DNA of 64,000 nt from Pseudomonas fontis (lineage in GTDB: Bacteria; Pseudomonadota; Gammaproteobacteria; Pseudomonadales; Pseudomonadaceae). The notes beneath the pieces were generated by a model that saw nothing but the letters and a program-made list of their open reading frames with translations, was not told the DNA's origin and ran no database searches. A program made the position numbers and the translations under genes. Of this stretch, positions 18,453 to 27,772 are shown piece by piece (the stretch's first letter is position 1; every line of letters starts with the position of its first letter). Where the stretch lies: positions 1-64,000 of the forward strand of contig NZ_JAMDGY010000037.1 of NCBI RefSeq assembly GCF_028656955.1, given 5' to 3'.

Positions 18453-21400
18453 ATGTCCCACTCGATTGCCCCCGTCAACTCGACCCTGCTGGCGCCCACC
18501 GCGCCAGCGGTCGATCATTTCATTGCCGCCCAGGCGCCGCCCTGGTTGACCGGCGCCACGGCCCAGCAACTGGCGATTTTGCGCAGCAGTCTGGAGATGC
18601 ACCAGGCGTTGCAGGCAGACGTCCGGCGGCTGATGCAAGCGATTCGGCCGCTTGATGTGTTCGCCCGGTCCTTGCTGGACGAGGTGTTGAATGTGGAAGC
18701 GCAACTGTCGATCGATGTCGACAAGGCGCATTGGCGTGAGGTCAAGCTGCGCGTGGTGAACAAGCCGTTTCCGGTGGTGCCCCCGGAGCTGCCTGACTTT
18801 CAGTACTACAAGGAAGAAAGTTCACTGCTGACCAGGGCGCTGCAAAATTTCACCGAGCAGCAGGCTGGCCCGAGTGCCCATTTTTATGGCAGTGGCCTGG
18901 TGCTGTTCGACATGCACCTGTCGATGTTGCCAGAAACCTTTGCCGGGCTCTGCCGCAGACTTGATCTGGGTGGGCGCTACCAGCGCCACTTGCAGGAGGT
19001 GTTCGAGCAGGCTGGTGCTTCGCCCGCGCAGAGCCCTGTGCAACTGCTCAAGGCAGACATGCGCTGCCATTTCGAAGTGCAGGCACACCTGAGCCATATG
19101 AAGGAGGAGATCGATTTCGCGGCCTACGGGATGCTGATGCAGTTGGCGCACGGCAACGCGGAAGTCACCTACGCACGTTACACCGTGCGCACCGTGCAGT
19201 TGCAGGCCCTTGGCTGTCGTGTACATGACGTGCTGGTATTCGAGGTGTTGTCTGAGCTGATGATCAGTACCACGCGCGGCCTGACCCTGCAGCCAGTGCG
19301 GCAACTGGTGGTGTACCTGCCGGGTGCGCCGGAGCGGCCGTTTCGTCAATATGCGTCCTGGGCGACGCTGGCCAGCGAGCTGGAGCAGGCCTTGAAGTCG
19401 GCGGACTTCTACCGCTATTTCATGCGGTTGCTGGGGCCCGATGAGCAGGCACGCTTCACGACCGCATTTGCCCTGATGCTCAGCGAGCAGCGCCATGAAC
19501 TAGAGCTGTTGGCCTTGCCCTTTCGCGGCCAGACGTTCATGCAGTTGGCGCACCAGCGTATCGAGCGGATCAAGGTTGACGCCGCCATATTGGCGGTGCC
19601 CACGGCCAGTGTGGATACCGCGGTCTACCGCCAGCGCGTACGCGCCTACGAGTCCGCCGGCTTGACGCTGCTCGGTGTGGTGGCTTCGTTCGTGCCGGTG
19701 CTGAGGGAGCTCATGCTGGCCTCGATGGTGGGGCACATGCTGGTGCAGGTTTATGAAGGGGTGGGTGACTGGGCGCACGGGCGTCGTCAGGCGGCGCTCG
19801 ACCACTTGCTTGGCGTGGCCGAGGATGTCGCCGCCACCGCAGCCATTGCTGCAGGCGGGGCGGCGGCGGTGTCCATGTTCAAGCGCAGCGCCTTTGTCGA
19901 CGGGCTGCAACCGGTGCTGCTCGAGGACGGCAGTGCGCGCCTGTGGCATGGCGATCTCGCCCCGTATCAGACTCTCGAACCGCTCCCGGCGGGGCAACTC
20001 GTCAGTGATGATGGCCTGGTGCACATTTCCGGTAAGCAGTTGCTGATCTATGGCGCCAGCCACTACCAGGTGGAGCGGCACCACGGCACCGGGCATTGGC
20101 GTATCCGCCACCCGCGCCGGCCCCAGGCGTTTGCCCCGCGCCTCGAATTCAATGACGACAGTGCCTGGCAGTTGCCCACCGACCAGGCGTTGCAGTGGCA
20201 GGGACTGGCGAACCTGCTGCAGCGCAGCAGCGTGATGTCCCAGGGGCTGTCCGCGTTGGATTGCGAACAGGTGGCGAGCATTGTCGATATCGACGAAGCG
20301 CAGATGCGCGGGCTGCTGGTGGAAAACCGCTGCTTGCCGCCGGGCCTTTACGATGCCCTGGAGCACGTCAACCTGGATATCCGCGTCAGCCGTTTTGTCG
20401 AGCAGTTGGGGGAGGGGGCGGCAGTCGCAGAGCTCGACCCGCAGCTGTACCGCCATGCCCTGGACTTGCTCGGTTCCGGCCCGGATGGTCTGAGCGACGA
20501 GGCGGGTGTGGTGCGCCAACGCACCTGGCCGGGCGCGCGGCTGGGCAACGCGCTGTTCGAACGGGCCCTGGCGCAGCGCCAGCCCAGCGTGGACGAACAG
20601 GCAGCCATCCTGCTGCGCGATTTTCCGGGGTTGCCGATACGCTACGCACAGGCGTTGATCGACCAGGCCGGCGACGCGCAAGGGCAGGCCATGCTGCACC
20701 AGGGACGGGTGCCCTTGGCCATGGCGGAAGCGGCGCGTGATGCCCTGCGCGAGGCGCGGCTGATTCGCGCCTTACTCGGCTTGAAACTGCGCAATTGCTA
20801 CTACGTCGACAGTGTCAGGCTGGTCTTCGGCTTGCTGCGCTGGATGCGCAACTGGCCGGTAGGCCTGAGCCTGGAGTTGCGCGACGGCTCGGTGGTCGGG
20901 CGGGTGCTTGATCGCCAGCTGGCACAAGCGCAAACCAGCGATGTGCGCATCCTGCTGCGTCGCGAGGGGCGCTTTGACGTCTATTCGGCGGATGGCGTTG
21001 AGCTGAGCGAAGCACCCGCAGACCCAGCCGGCCTGTGCGAGGCGATCCTCGCCTGCTTGTCGGTGGCGCAGCGTGATGCGCTGGGCTGGGGAGGGCAGCA
21101 GGGGCCTGCGCACCTGCACGATGCTTTGCTTGGGTGGTCCCTGGCGGATCGCAAGCACGCAGCGACCCTGATCGGGCTGGCCCCAGCCAAACCCCGGCTG
21201 AAGCGCTGGCTGCGCATGCCCGACGGTCGCCTGGGCTACCCGCTGAGCGGTGGCGTGGGGCAGCTGCCGTCGTTTTCAGCCCGGGTCCGGGCGCTGTTTC
21301 CCGGTTTCGACGAGGCCCAGGTGGATGCTTTCCTGGCCCAGTTGCAGGGCACCGGGCACAACGTGATGGCGGGCCTGCTGCGTTATGAATACGCCTTCCG

Positions 21401-23021
21401 GCGCCTGGAAACCGTGCTGACCGACTGGACCCACGCAGTCACTGGGTCGACTGGCAACTGGCGCAACCGGGTGGCAGGCGAACTGCGCCGCTGCTGGCGC
21501 CGCCAGACCGACCGGGTGTATGCCAACGATGGCAGCGTGCTCGGCTATCGGCTGCGCCTGAACAGCCCCTTGATCTACGAATTTCCGCAATTGCCGACGC
21601 AGATCGACTTTTCCCATGTGGTTGACCTGAACCTCTCAGGCACGGGGTTGACGTTTGGTGTCGAGAGCTTTTTACAGGCCTTCACCGGGGTGCATTGGCT
21701 TGACCTGAGTGACTGCCAGCTCTACGACATTCCCCAGGCCATTTCGCACATGCCGGCGTTGACCGGGTTGTACCTGGAAAACAATGCCATACGGATTTCC
21801 AGCACCGGCACCAGCCGCCTGGCCGAGCTTGCGCGGTTGAGCGAGTTGAACCTGGAGGGCAATCCGCTGCGGCTATCGCTGGACCTCGGTGGGCTGACCC
21901 GATTGCACATCGTCAACCTGCGCAATACGCAATTGAGCAGCTTCCCAACCGCGCTTCTGAACAACCCCTCACTGGCTATCGCCGACCTGCGTGACAACCA
22001 GATCGGCGAACTGCCCGAGGCTTACTTCCAGGCCCCGGCGCAGGTGCGCTCGGCCATTACCCTGCATGACAACCCGCTGAGCGCACCGACCCAGGCGCGT
22101 TTGCTGGCGCTGACCGAGCCGGATGCAGCGGCGCTTGAATTTGACGGGCATGTTGGTGCCGAGGAAGGGCGTCGGCGCTGGCTGGCTGAATCGACTGCGG
22201 AGCAACTGGTGAGCCGTAACACCCTCTGGCAGGGCGTGCAGGGCGAGGCGCGTTCTGCGGACTTCTTCCGCCTGCTGGCCGATGTCACCGAGACTGCCGA
22301 ATACCGTCAGGCCCGCGACTTGCTGGCGACGCGTACCTGGAAAATGCTGCAGGCGATGCACGACAACACTTCGCTGCGTGAGGACCTGTTCAGCCTGGCG
22401 AGTAGCCCGGCCACCTGTGGTGACAGCGTGATGTCGACCTTCAACATGCTTGAAGTGAGGTTCCAGTTGTTCCTCGCGCAGATGCGTGGCGCAGCGGGCA
22501 ATCAGCGCCAGGCGCTGCTGTATTTTGCGCGGCAGCTGTTTCGCCTGGATGGGGTCGAGCACCTGGCGAGTGTTGAAATAGCCTCGCGGCGGGAGGCGGG
22601 GCGGGCGGTCGATGAGGTGGAGGTGAGCCTGGCCTACCGTACCGGCCTGGCGCGCGAACTCGACCTGCCGGGGCAGTCGACGCATATGCTGTTCGCCAAT
22701 CTGGCCGAGGTCAGTGCACAAGACCTGAGCGCCGCCGCCGACACGGTCCGCGAAGCGGAGGCCAGTGACCACCTGGCCCATTACATCAGCAGCCGGGATT
22801 TCTGGCTCGAGTACCTGCACGAAGAACACAGCGCCGCCTTCGAGGCCAGGGAGGCGCCTTTTTGGGCGCGCCTGGATCAACTCACCGAGCAAGCCGACAG
22901 CATGCCGGAAGGGGAGTACCTGCAACAGATGCAACAGGTGCGCGAGGGGCGCGAGGACGCCGTCCACAGCGTGGCCTATGCGTACACGGTGGAGGCGTTG
23001 CGCGCCCAGGCCGAGGGCTGA
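18453..23021 (+). CDS. Giant toxin-like protein with LRR and NEL E3 ubiquitin ligase domain, copy 2
   Basis: A 1522-residue paralogue of the preceding protein, with the same order: DUF6543/ToxA_N-like region (1 to about 390), hydrophobic core (about 398-475, GLTLLGVVASFVPVLRELML), beta-rich spacer, LRR block (about 1053-1212, including LSELNLEGNPLRLSLDL) and NEL domain. The predicted catalytic cysteine is Cys1322 in ATCGDSV, so the C-x-D motif reads CGD; ARQLFRLDGVEHLASVEIA and VDEVEVSLAYRTGLARELDL follow. Residues about 636-716 include a segment that copy 1 lacks. The ATG at 18453 is chosen over a TTG two codons upstream; an AGG lies about 8 bases before it. It is 59 bp after copy 1, likely the same transcript or tandem promoters. 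Confidence 0.86.
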   Translation: MSHSIAPVNSTLLAPTAPAVDHFIAAQAPPWLTGATAQQLAILRSSLEMHQALQADVRRLMQAIRPLDVFARSLLDEVLNVEAQLSIDVDKAHWREVKLRVVNKPFPVVPPELPDFQYYKEESSLLTRALQNFTEQQAGPSAHFYGSGLVLFDMHLSMLPETFAGLCRRLDLGGRYQRHLQEVFEQAGASPAQSPVQLLKADMRCHFEVQAHLSHMKEEIDFAAYGMLMQLAHGNAEVTYARYTVRTVQLQALGCRVHDVLVFEVLSELMISTTRGLTLQPVRQLVVYLPGAPERPFRQYASWATLASELEQALKSADFYRYFMRLLGPDEQARFTTAFALMLSEQRHELELLALPFRGQTFMQLAHQRIERIKVDAAILAVPTASVDTAVYRQRVRAYESAGLTLLGVVASFVPVLRELMLASMVGHMLVQVYEGVGDWAHGRRQAALDHLLGVAEDVAATAAIAAGGAAAVSMFKRSAFVDGLQPVLLEDGSARLWHGDLAPYQTLEPLPAGQLVSDDGLVHISGKQLLIYGASHYQVERHHGTGHWRIRHPRRPQAFAPRLEFNDDSAWQLPTDQALQWQGLANLLQRSSVMSQGLSALDCEQVASIVDIDEAQMRGLLVENRCLPPGLYDALEHVNLDIRVSRFVEQLGEGAAVAELDPQLYRHALDLLGSGPDGLSDEAGVVRQRTWPGARLGNALFERALAQRQPSVDEQAAILLRDFPGLPIRYAQALIDQAGDAQGQAMLHQGRVPLAMAEAARDALREARLIRALLGLKLRNCYYVDSVRLVFGLLRWMRNWPVGLSLELRDGSVVGRVLDRQLAQAQTSDVRILLRREGRFDVYSADGVELSEAPADPAGLCEAILACLSVAQRDALGWGGQQGPAHLHDALLGWSLADRKHAATLIGLAPAKPRLKRWLRMPDGRLGYPLSGGVGQLPSFSARVRALFPGFDEAQVDAFLAQLQGTGHNVMAGLLRYEYAFRRLETVLTDWTHAVTGSTGNWRNRVAGELRRCWRRQTDRVYANDGSVLGYRLRLNSPLIYEFPQLPTQIDFSHVVDLNLSGTGLTFGVESFLQAFTGVHWLDLSDCQLYDIPQAISHMPALTGLYLENNAIRISSTGTSRLAELARLSELNLEGNPLRLSLDLGGLTRLHIVNLRNTQLSSFPTALLNNPSLAIADLRDNQIGELPEAYFQAPAQVRSAITLHDNPLSAPTQARLLALTEPDAAALEFDGHVGAEEGRRRWLAESTAEQLVSRNTLWQGVQGEARSADFFRLLADVTETAEYRQARDLLATRTWKMLQAMHDNTSLREDLFSLASSPATCGDSVMSTFNMLEVRFQLFLAQMRGAAGNQRQALLYFARQLFRLDGVEHLASVEIASRREAGRAVDEVEVSLAYRTGLARELDLPGQSTHMLFANLAEVSAQDLSAAADTVREAEASDHLAHYISSRDFWLEYLHEEHSAAFEAREAPFWARLDQLTEQADSMPEGEYLQQMQQVREGREDAVHSVAYAYTVEALRAQAEG

Positions 23022-23111
23022 GGTTGCGCACTTGGGTGGGGCTTCCACCTGCCCGAGGGGGTGATCGGGTTCTAGGCTGGCGGCTTGATCAGCCTACCTG
23101 GAACTCCCTGT

Positions 23112-26100
23112 ATGCCTACCCCGATTCCGGCAGTCAGCTCGTCGCTGCCTGCCGACGCGAAAGCCATCGACCAATACCTGGCCACGCAGATGCCGCTGTG
23201 GCTGAGCCTTGCCACGGCGCAGCAACTGAAGATGCTGCGGCGCAGCGCTGCACTGCACCATGACCTGCAAACGCAGGTGCAGCTATTGATGCTTACCCTT
23301 CAGCCGCTGGATGCCTTTGCCAAACCATTGCTGGACGATGCATTGCGCGCGCATTTGTACCTGGCACTTGATGTCGGCAAGGCGCGCTGGCGCGACGTTC
23401 GCTTGAAGGGGCAGGCGATGATGGTTGGTGCCATGCTTCCACCCCCCACCACCTATACGCTTTTCAATGAAGATCAGGCGCTTCTGGCGCGGGCACTGCA
23501 GAACTTTACTGAACAGCAGATGAGCACAAGTGCCCATCTGCGCGGCAGCGGCATTCTGCTCGGGACCGCGCGGGTGGAACCCAGGCCGGAGGCCTTTGCC
23601 GCGCTGTGCCGCACGCTCGACCTGGGCGGGCAGTATCAGCAGCATTTGCAGCAGGTATTCAGTACCTTTCAGAGCCCTGTCGGGCAGTCGGCCGCGCACT
23701 TGCTGGCCGCTGACAAACGCTGCAGCCTTGAGTTGCAGGCGCACTTTAGTTACCTGAAGGGCGAGCTGAACGACAGCGCTTACCTCATGCTGTTGCAGGC
23801 TTGCAAAGATTCGCAGCAGAGTAGCTATGAAGGGTTCAAGGTCCGCCCCGTGCAGTTGCAGCTGCTGGGTTGCTGCATCCATGAGGCGATCGTGTTCGAG
23901 GTGCTCAGCCCGTACTCCGGCGGTGTGGGTTTCCCCCCCGGTGTGCAAGTCGTGATGCAACTGGTGGTGTATCTGCCCAATGCCCCAGGCAGGCCGCTGC
24001 GTCAGTTTCGCAGTTGGGCCGAACTGGACGCTGCGCTGCTGCAGGACCTGCAAGCACCGGCCTATCAGGCCTGGTGTCTGAAACCGATGAACCCGCCAGA
24101 GCGCCTGGCGTTTTCCACCGCCTATCAATTGATGCTCAGCGAGCAACGGCATGCGCTCGATGCCAAGGGGGTGGCGTTGTCCGAGCCACTGTTTACGGCG
24201 CTGGCCGAATTGCAACTGGCCCGCATCCTCAGCGATGCGGCGCAGTTGGCAGTACCAACGGCAGCGGTGGACCAGGCCGCATACCAGCAGCGCCTGAAGG
24301 CGATCGAGACGGCTGGGCTGACCCTGCTCGGGCTGGTGGCTTCGTTTGTACCGGTGTTGGGTGAGGTCATGCTGGCGTCGATGGTGGTGCAGATGCTTGG
24401 CGAAGTCTATGAAGGCGTCGAAGACTGGAGCCACGGACGTCGCCACGCTGCACTGGAGCACCTGCTGGGCCTTGCCGAAAACCTCACGGCCATGGCCGCC
24501 CTGGCGGCCGGCGGTGCGGCCGTGACGGCATTGCTCAAACGCAGCGTGTTCGTCGATCAACTGGCACCGGTGCTGCGTGACGATGGCTCCCAGCGGTTGT
24601 GGAATGCGGACCTCGAGCCGTATCGCTCGTATGAAGCCCCCGAGGGCAGCGAGGTCAACGAGCAAGGCCTGCTCAGCGAGGGTGGCCGGCAATGGTTGCC
24701 CCACGCGGATCATCATTTTGAGGTTCAGCGGCACGCGTCGACGGATCAATGGCGGATCCTTCATCCGCAACGCCCCGATGCCTACGCCCCCTGGCTGGAA
24801 CACAACGGTGAAAGTGCCTGGCACCTGCCGGGAGAGCATCCTGTGCAATGGCAGGGCATTGCCCCGCTGTTGCAGCGCATCAGTCCCCTGGCGCGCAACA
24901 TGGGTGCGTTGGAGTGCGAGCAGCTTGCCGGCATTGCCGGGGTGGACGAGGCGCTGTTGCGGGGCCTGTTGGTAGAGGGGCAGCGCATGCCTTATGGCTT
25001 ACGCGACTGCCTGGCGCTGAACCAGCTCGATGCCCGGGTTTCAGCGTTTATCCAGCAGGTGCAGCGCGGGTCTCCTGCCAGTGAACTGGATGCCTCGTTG
25101 TACCGCTATGCCCAGGAACTTCTTGACCTGCCAACTGACCCGACGGGCTGGCCGGATCAGTTGCTGGTGTCACGTGCCCGCGAGCTGTTTGAGCACGCGC
25201 TGGTGCAGGAGCAGCCGATTGTCGACGCGCAGGCAGGGCTGTTGCTGCGGGACTTCTCCGGGTTGACCCCCCGCGCAGCGCAAGCACTGCTTGACCAGGC
25301 GCCACCGGAGCAACTGCAACGCCTGGTCAGCGAAGGTCGCGTGCCGCTGGAGCTGGCCGAAGCGGCGCGCCTGGCGCAGCGCGAATGCCGCCTGAGGCGT
25401 GCGCTGATCGGCCTGAAATTGCGCCAAGGCATGCACCCAAATAGCGCCCGCCTGGTTCTCGGGCTGCTGCGCCGGCGACCGGCATGGCCCGCCGGCCTGA
25501 GCCTGGAATTGCGCGAGGGATGGGCCGGCGGTCGCTTGATCGAGCGCCAGCTGGCGTTGGTGGATACTCGCAGCGTACGCGTGCTGGTCGAGACGGCGGG
25601 AGGCTTCGATCTGTATACCGAGCAGGGCTACGCGCTGGACGTCGAGTTGGCGCAACCTGCGGACCTGTTCGACGCCATCAGTGCCTGCCTTACCGCCAAC
25701 CAGCGCAATGCGCTGGGCTGGTCCGGGCTGGACGGTGCGCAGCGCATGCGCAGCGATCTGCTGGCCGAAGCATTGGGCGAACGCCGACGCTGCGCGACGG
25801 TTCTGGGCCTGCCACCGGCAAGGGCCTTGAATCACCCCTTGCAACGCTCGCCCGAAGGGCACCTGGGCTACCCGCTCAGTGGGCGCAACAGCGGACTGCC
25901 GTCCTTTGCCGGGATCGTGCGGTCGTTGTTCCCCGGCTTGGATGACGCTCAGGTAGAAGCGTTTCTACAGCAGTTGCAGGGCTTTGGCAGCAACACGCTG
26001 GCGACCTTGATGCGCTATCAGTCGGCCTTTCGCCAGCTCGACGCGACCCTGACAGCCTGGCAGGGCGCCGCCAGTCGCTTGACCCGTATCAGTCGCACAC

Positions 26101-27644
26101 GGATTGCCGAGGCGTTGCGCCGTTGCTGGCGCCGTCAGGCCGACAGGGTCTATGCCCCGGATGGCAGCGTGATGGGCTACCGCCTGTGCATCAATGATAT
26201 TTCCCTGGCAGATCTGCCGGAGCTGCCGCCGCTGGTAGATTTCGCCCATGTGGTGGACCTGAACCTGGCCGGGACCGACCTGGCAACTCGCGCCGAGCGC
26301 TTCCTGCGAGCCTTCACCCAGGTGTGCTGGCTTGACCTCAGCCGCTGCAGCCTGAGCGAATTGCCGGCCAACCTTGGCGCGCTGCGCACTCTGGAGACCT
26401 TGTCACTGGAGGGCAATGTCATCCAGTTCAGCCCCGCCGGTGTCGAGCAACTGCTGGCCCTGAGCCGTCTGCGTATCCTCAACCTCAATGGCAACCCGCT
26501 CGGCAGGCTGCCGGACCTGCGCACGCTGCCTGAACTGAGGCTGCTGCGCCTGCGCGCTACGCAGTTGCAGGCCGTGCCTGAGCAATTGCTGGGAAACCCG
26601 AGGCTGGAAAGCGTCGACCTGCGCGACAACCTGATCCATGAGCTGCCCGAGGCCTTGTTTGCGGCACCGGCCTCGGTACGTGAAGTGTTCATTCTGCACG
26701 ACAACCCGTTGTCGCTTGGGGCCCGCGAGCGCCTGCTCGCGTTGCAGAATGTAGTGGTCGAGGTGGCTGAGCATGTACCGTTTGAGAGCGCCCGACGGTT
26801 GTGGCTAGACGCCGCGCCCGCGTCGTTGCGCACGGCGCGCGCCGGCCTCTGGCAAGACCTGCAGGCGGAGCGGGGCGCGCAGGACTTTCTGCGCTTGATG
26901 GCTGACCTCACCGCGACGGCAGAGTATCGCCAGGCACGTGAGTACCTTGCCGAGCGGGTCTGGAAGATGCTCGAAGGCATGGCCGAGTCGACTGACATAC
27001 GCTTGGAGCTGTTCGACCTGGCGAGCAGCCCGACGACTTGTGTCGACAGTGTCAGCTCGACCTTCAGCATGCTCGAAGTACGTTTTCTGCTGCTGCGCGC
27101 ACAGGCGCATGACAGCACCGGCAATCGGCGTTGGGCACTGCTGCGGTTTGCCAGGCAGTTGTTCCGCCTCGATTGGGTGGAGCACCTGGCCCGTGTGCAG
27201 ATCACCCAACGGCTGGCCAATGCACAACTGGTCGACGAGGTGGAAGTGAGCCTGGCCTACCGCACCGGGCTGTCGCGCGAGCTCGAGTTGCCGGGGCAGC
27301 CTAGCCACATGCTGTTCAGGGATATTGCCAACGTCACCCCGGGCGACCTTGAGCGCGCCGCGCAGGCAGTACGAGCGGCCGAGGCCAGCGATCAGCTGGC
27401 GCACTACATCAGCACACGCGATTTCTGGCTGGATTACCTGCACGATGAGCACCCCACCCAGTTTGCCGAGCTGGAACAGCCGTTCTGGGACCAGCTCGAT
27501 GTGCTGACGGAAAACCCGCACGGCCTGCCTGAGGGCGAATACCTGCAGCGTATCAATGCCTTGCGTAGCCAGCGCGAAACGGCGGTGGAAACCTTGGCAC
27601 ATCGCCTGACCCTGGAGGCACTCAGCGCCGAGGCCGATGCTTGA
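23112..27644 (+). CDS. Giant toxin-like protein with LRR and NEL E3 ubiquitin ligase domain, copy 3
   Basis: A 1510-residue paralogue. The N-terminal toxin-like region covers roughly 1-390 and the hydrophobic core about 397-476 (GLTLLGLVASFVPVLGEV). An inserted segment is shared with copy 2 near 633-711. LRRs run from about 1045 to 1201 (LETLSLEGNVIQFSPAGVEQ, LRILNLNGNPLGRLPDL), then the NEL domain with predicted catalytic Cys1310 in TTCVDSV and Asp1312 two residues on. ARQLFRLDWVEHLARVQI and VDEVEVSLAYRTGLSRELEL match the NEL core. The start is ATG 23112, nine codons inside a longer frame opening with TTG. The gap to copy 2 is 90 bp. No secretion signal is recognised; delivery route unknown. 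Confidence 0.86.
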   Translation: MPTPIPAVSSSLPADAKAIDQYLATQMPLWLSLATAQQLKMLRRSAALHHDLQTQVQLLMLTLQPLDAFAKPLLDDALRAHLYLALDVGKARWRDVRLKGQAMMVGAMLPPPTTYTLFNEDQALLARALQNFTEQQMSTSAHLRGSGILLGTARVEPRPEAFAALCRTLDLGGQYQQHLQQVFSTFQSPVGQSAAHLLAADKRCSLELQAHFSYLKGELNDSAYLMLLQACKDSQQSSYEGFKVRPVQLQLLGCCIHEAIVFEVLSPYSGGVGFPPGVQVVMQLVVYLPNAPGRPLRQFRSWAELDAALLQDLQAPAYQAWCLKPMNPPERLAFSTAYQLMLSEQRHALDAKGVALSEPLFTALAELQLARILSDAAQLAVPTAAVDQAAYQQRLKAIETAGLTLLGLVASFVPVLGEVMLASMVVQMLGEVYEGVEDWSHGRRHAALEHLLGLAENLTAMAALAAGGAAVTALLKRSVFVDQLAPVLRDDGSQRLWNADLEPYRSYEAPEGSEVNEQGLLSEGGRQWLPHADHHFEVQRHASTDQWRILHPQRPDAYAPWLEHNGESAWHLPGEHPVQWQGIAPLLQRISPLARNMGALECEQLAGIAGVDEALLRGLLVEGQRMPYGLRDCLALNQLDARVSAFIQQVQRGSPASELDASLYRYAQELLDLPTDPTGWPDQLLVSRARELFEHALVQEQPIVDAQAGLLLRDFSGLTPRAAQALLDQAPPEQLQRLVSEGRVPLELAEAARLAQRECRLRRALIGLKLRQGMHPNSARLVLGLLRRRPAWPAGLSLELREGWAGGRLIERQLALVDTRSVRVLVETAGGFDLYTEQGYALDVELAQPADLFDAISACLTANQRNALGWSGLDGAQRMRSDLLAEALGERRRCATVLGLPPARALNHPLQRSPEGHLGYPLSGRNSGLPSFAGIVRSLFPGLDDAQVEAFLQQLQGFGSNTLATLMRYQSAFRQLDATLTAWQGAASRLTRISRTRIAEALRRCWRRQADRVYAPDGSVMGYRLCINDISLADLPELPPLVDFAHVVDLNLAGTDLATRAERFLRAFTQVCWLDLSRCSLSELPANLGALRTLETLSLEGNVIQFSPAGVEQLLALSRLRILNLNGNPLGRLPDLRTLPELRLLRLRATQLQAVPEQLLGNPRLESVDLRDNLIHELPEALFAAPASVREVFILHDNPLSLGARERLLALQNVVVEVAEHVPFESARRLWLDAAPASLRTARAGLWQDLQAERGAQDFLRLMADLTATAEYRQAREYLAERVWKMLEGMAESTDIRLELFDLASSPTTCVDSVSSTFSMLEVRFLLLRAQAHDSTGNRRWALLRFARQLFRLDWVEHLARVQITQRLANAQLVDEVEVSLAYRTGLSRELELPGQPSHMLFRDIANVTPGDLERAAQAVRAAEASDQLAHYISTRDFWLDYLHDEHPTQFAELEQPFWDQLDVLTENPHGLPEGEYLQRINALRSQRETAVETLAHRLTLEALSAEADA

Positions 27645-27772
27645 GCGTTCAGGGCACTGGCGAAACCAGTCATCCAGTTTGACAGCTTTGACCATTGTCC
27701 CGCCCGGCGTCTGGCGCGACTATCGTCAGACCATTCGTTTTATTCCAACAATAAGAAACGAGGAATCTGGTG

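Noticed and set aside
27700..27740. Possible sigma54 promoter before the fad operon (TGGCGCGACTATCGTC)
   Set aside because: The GG is not followed at the right distance by GC, so the -24/-12 pattern is not met.
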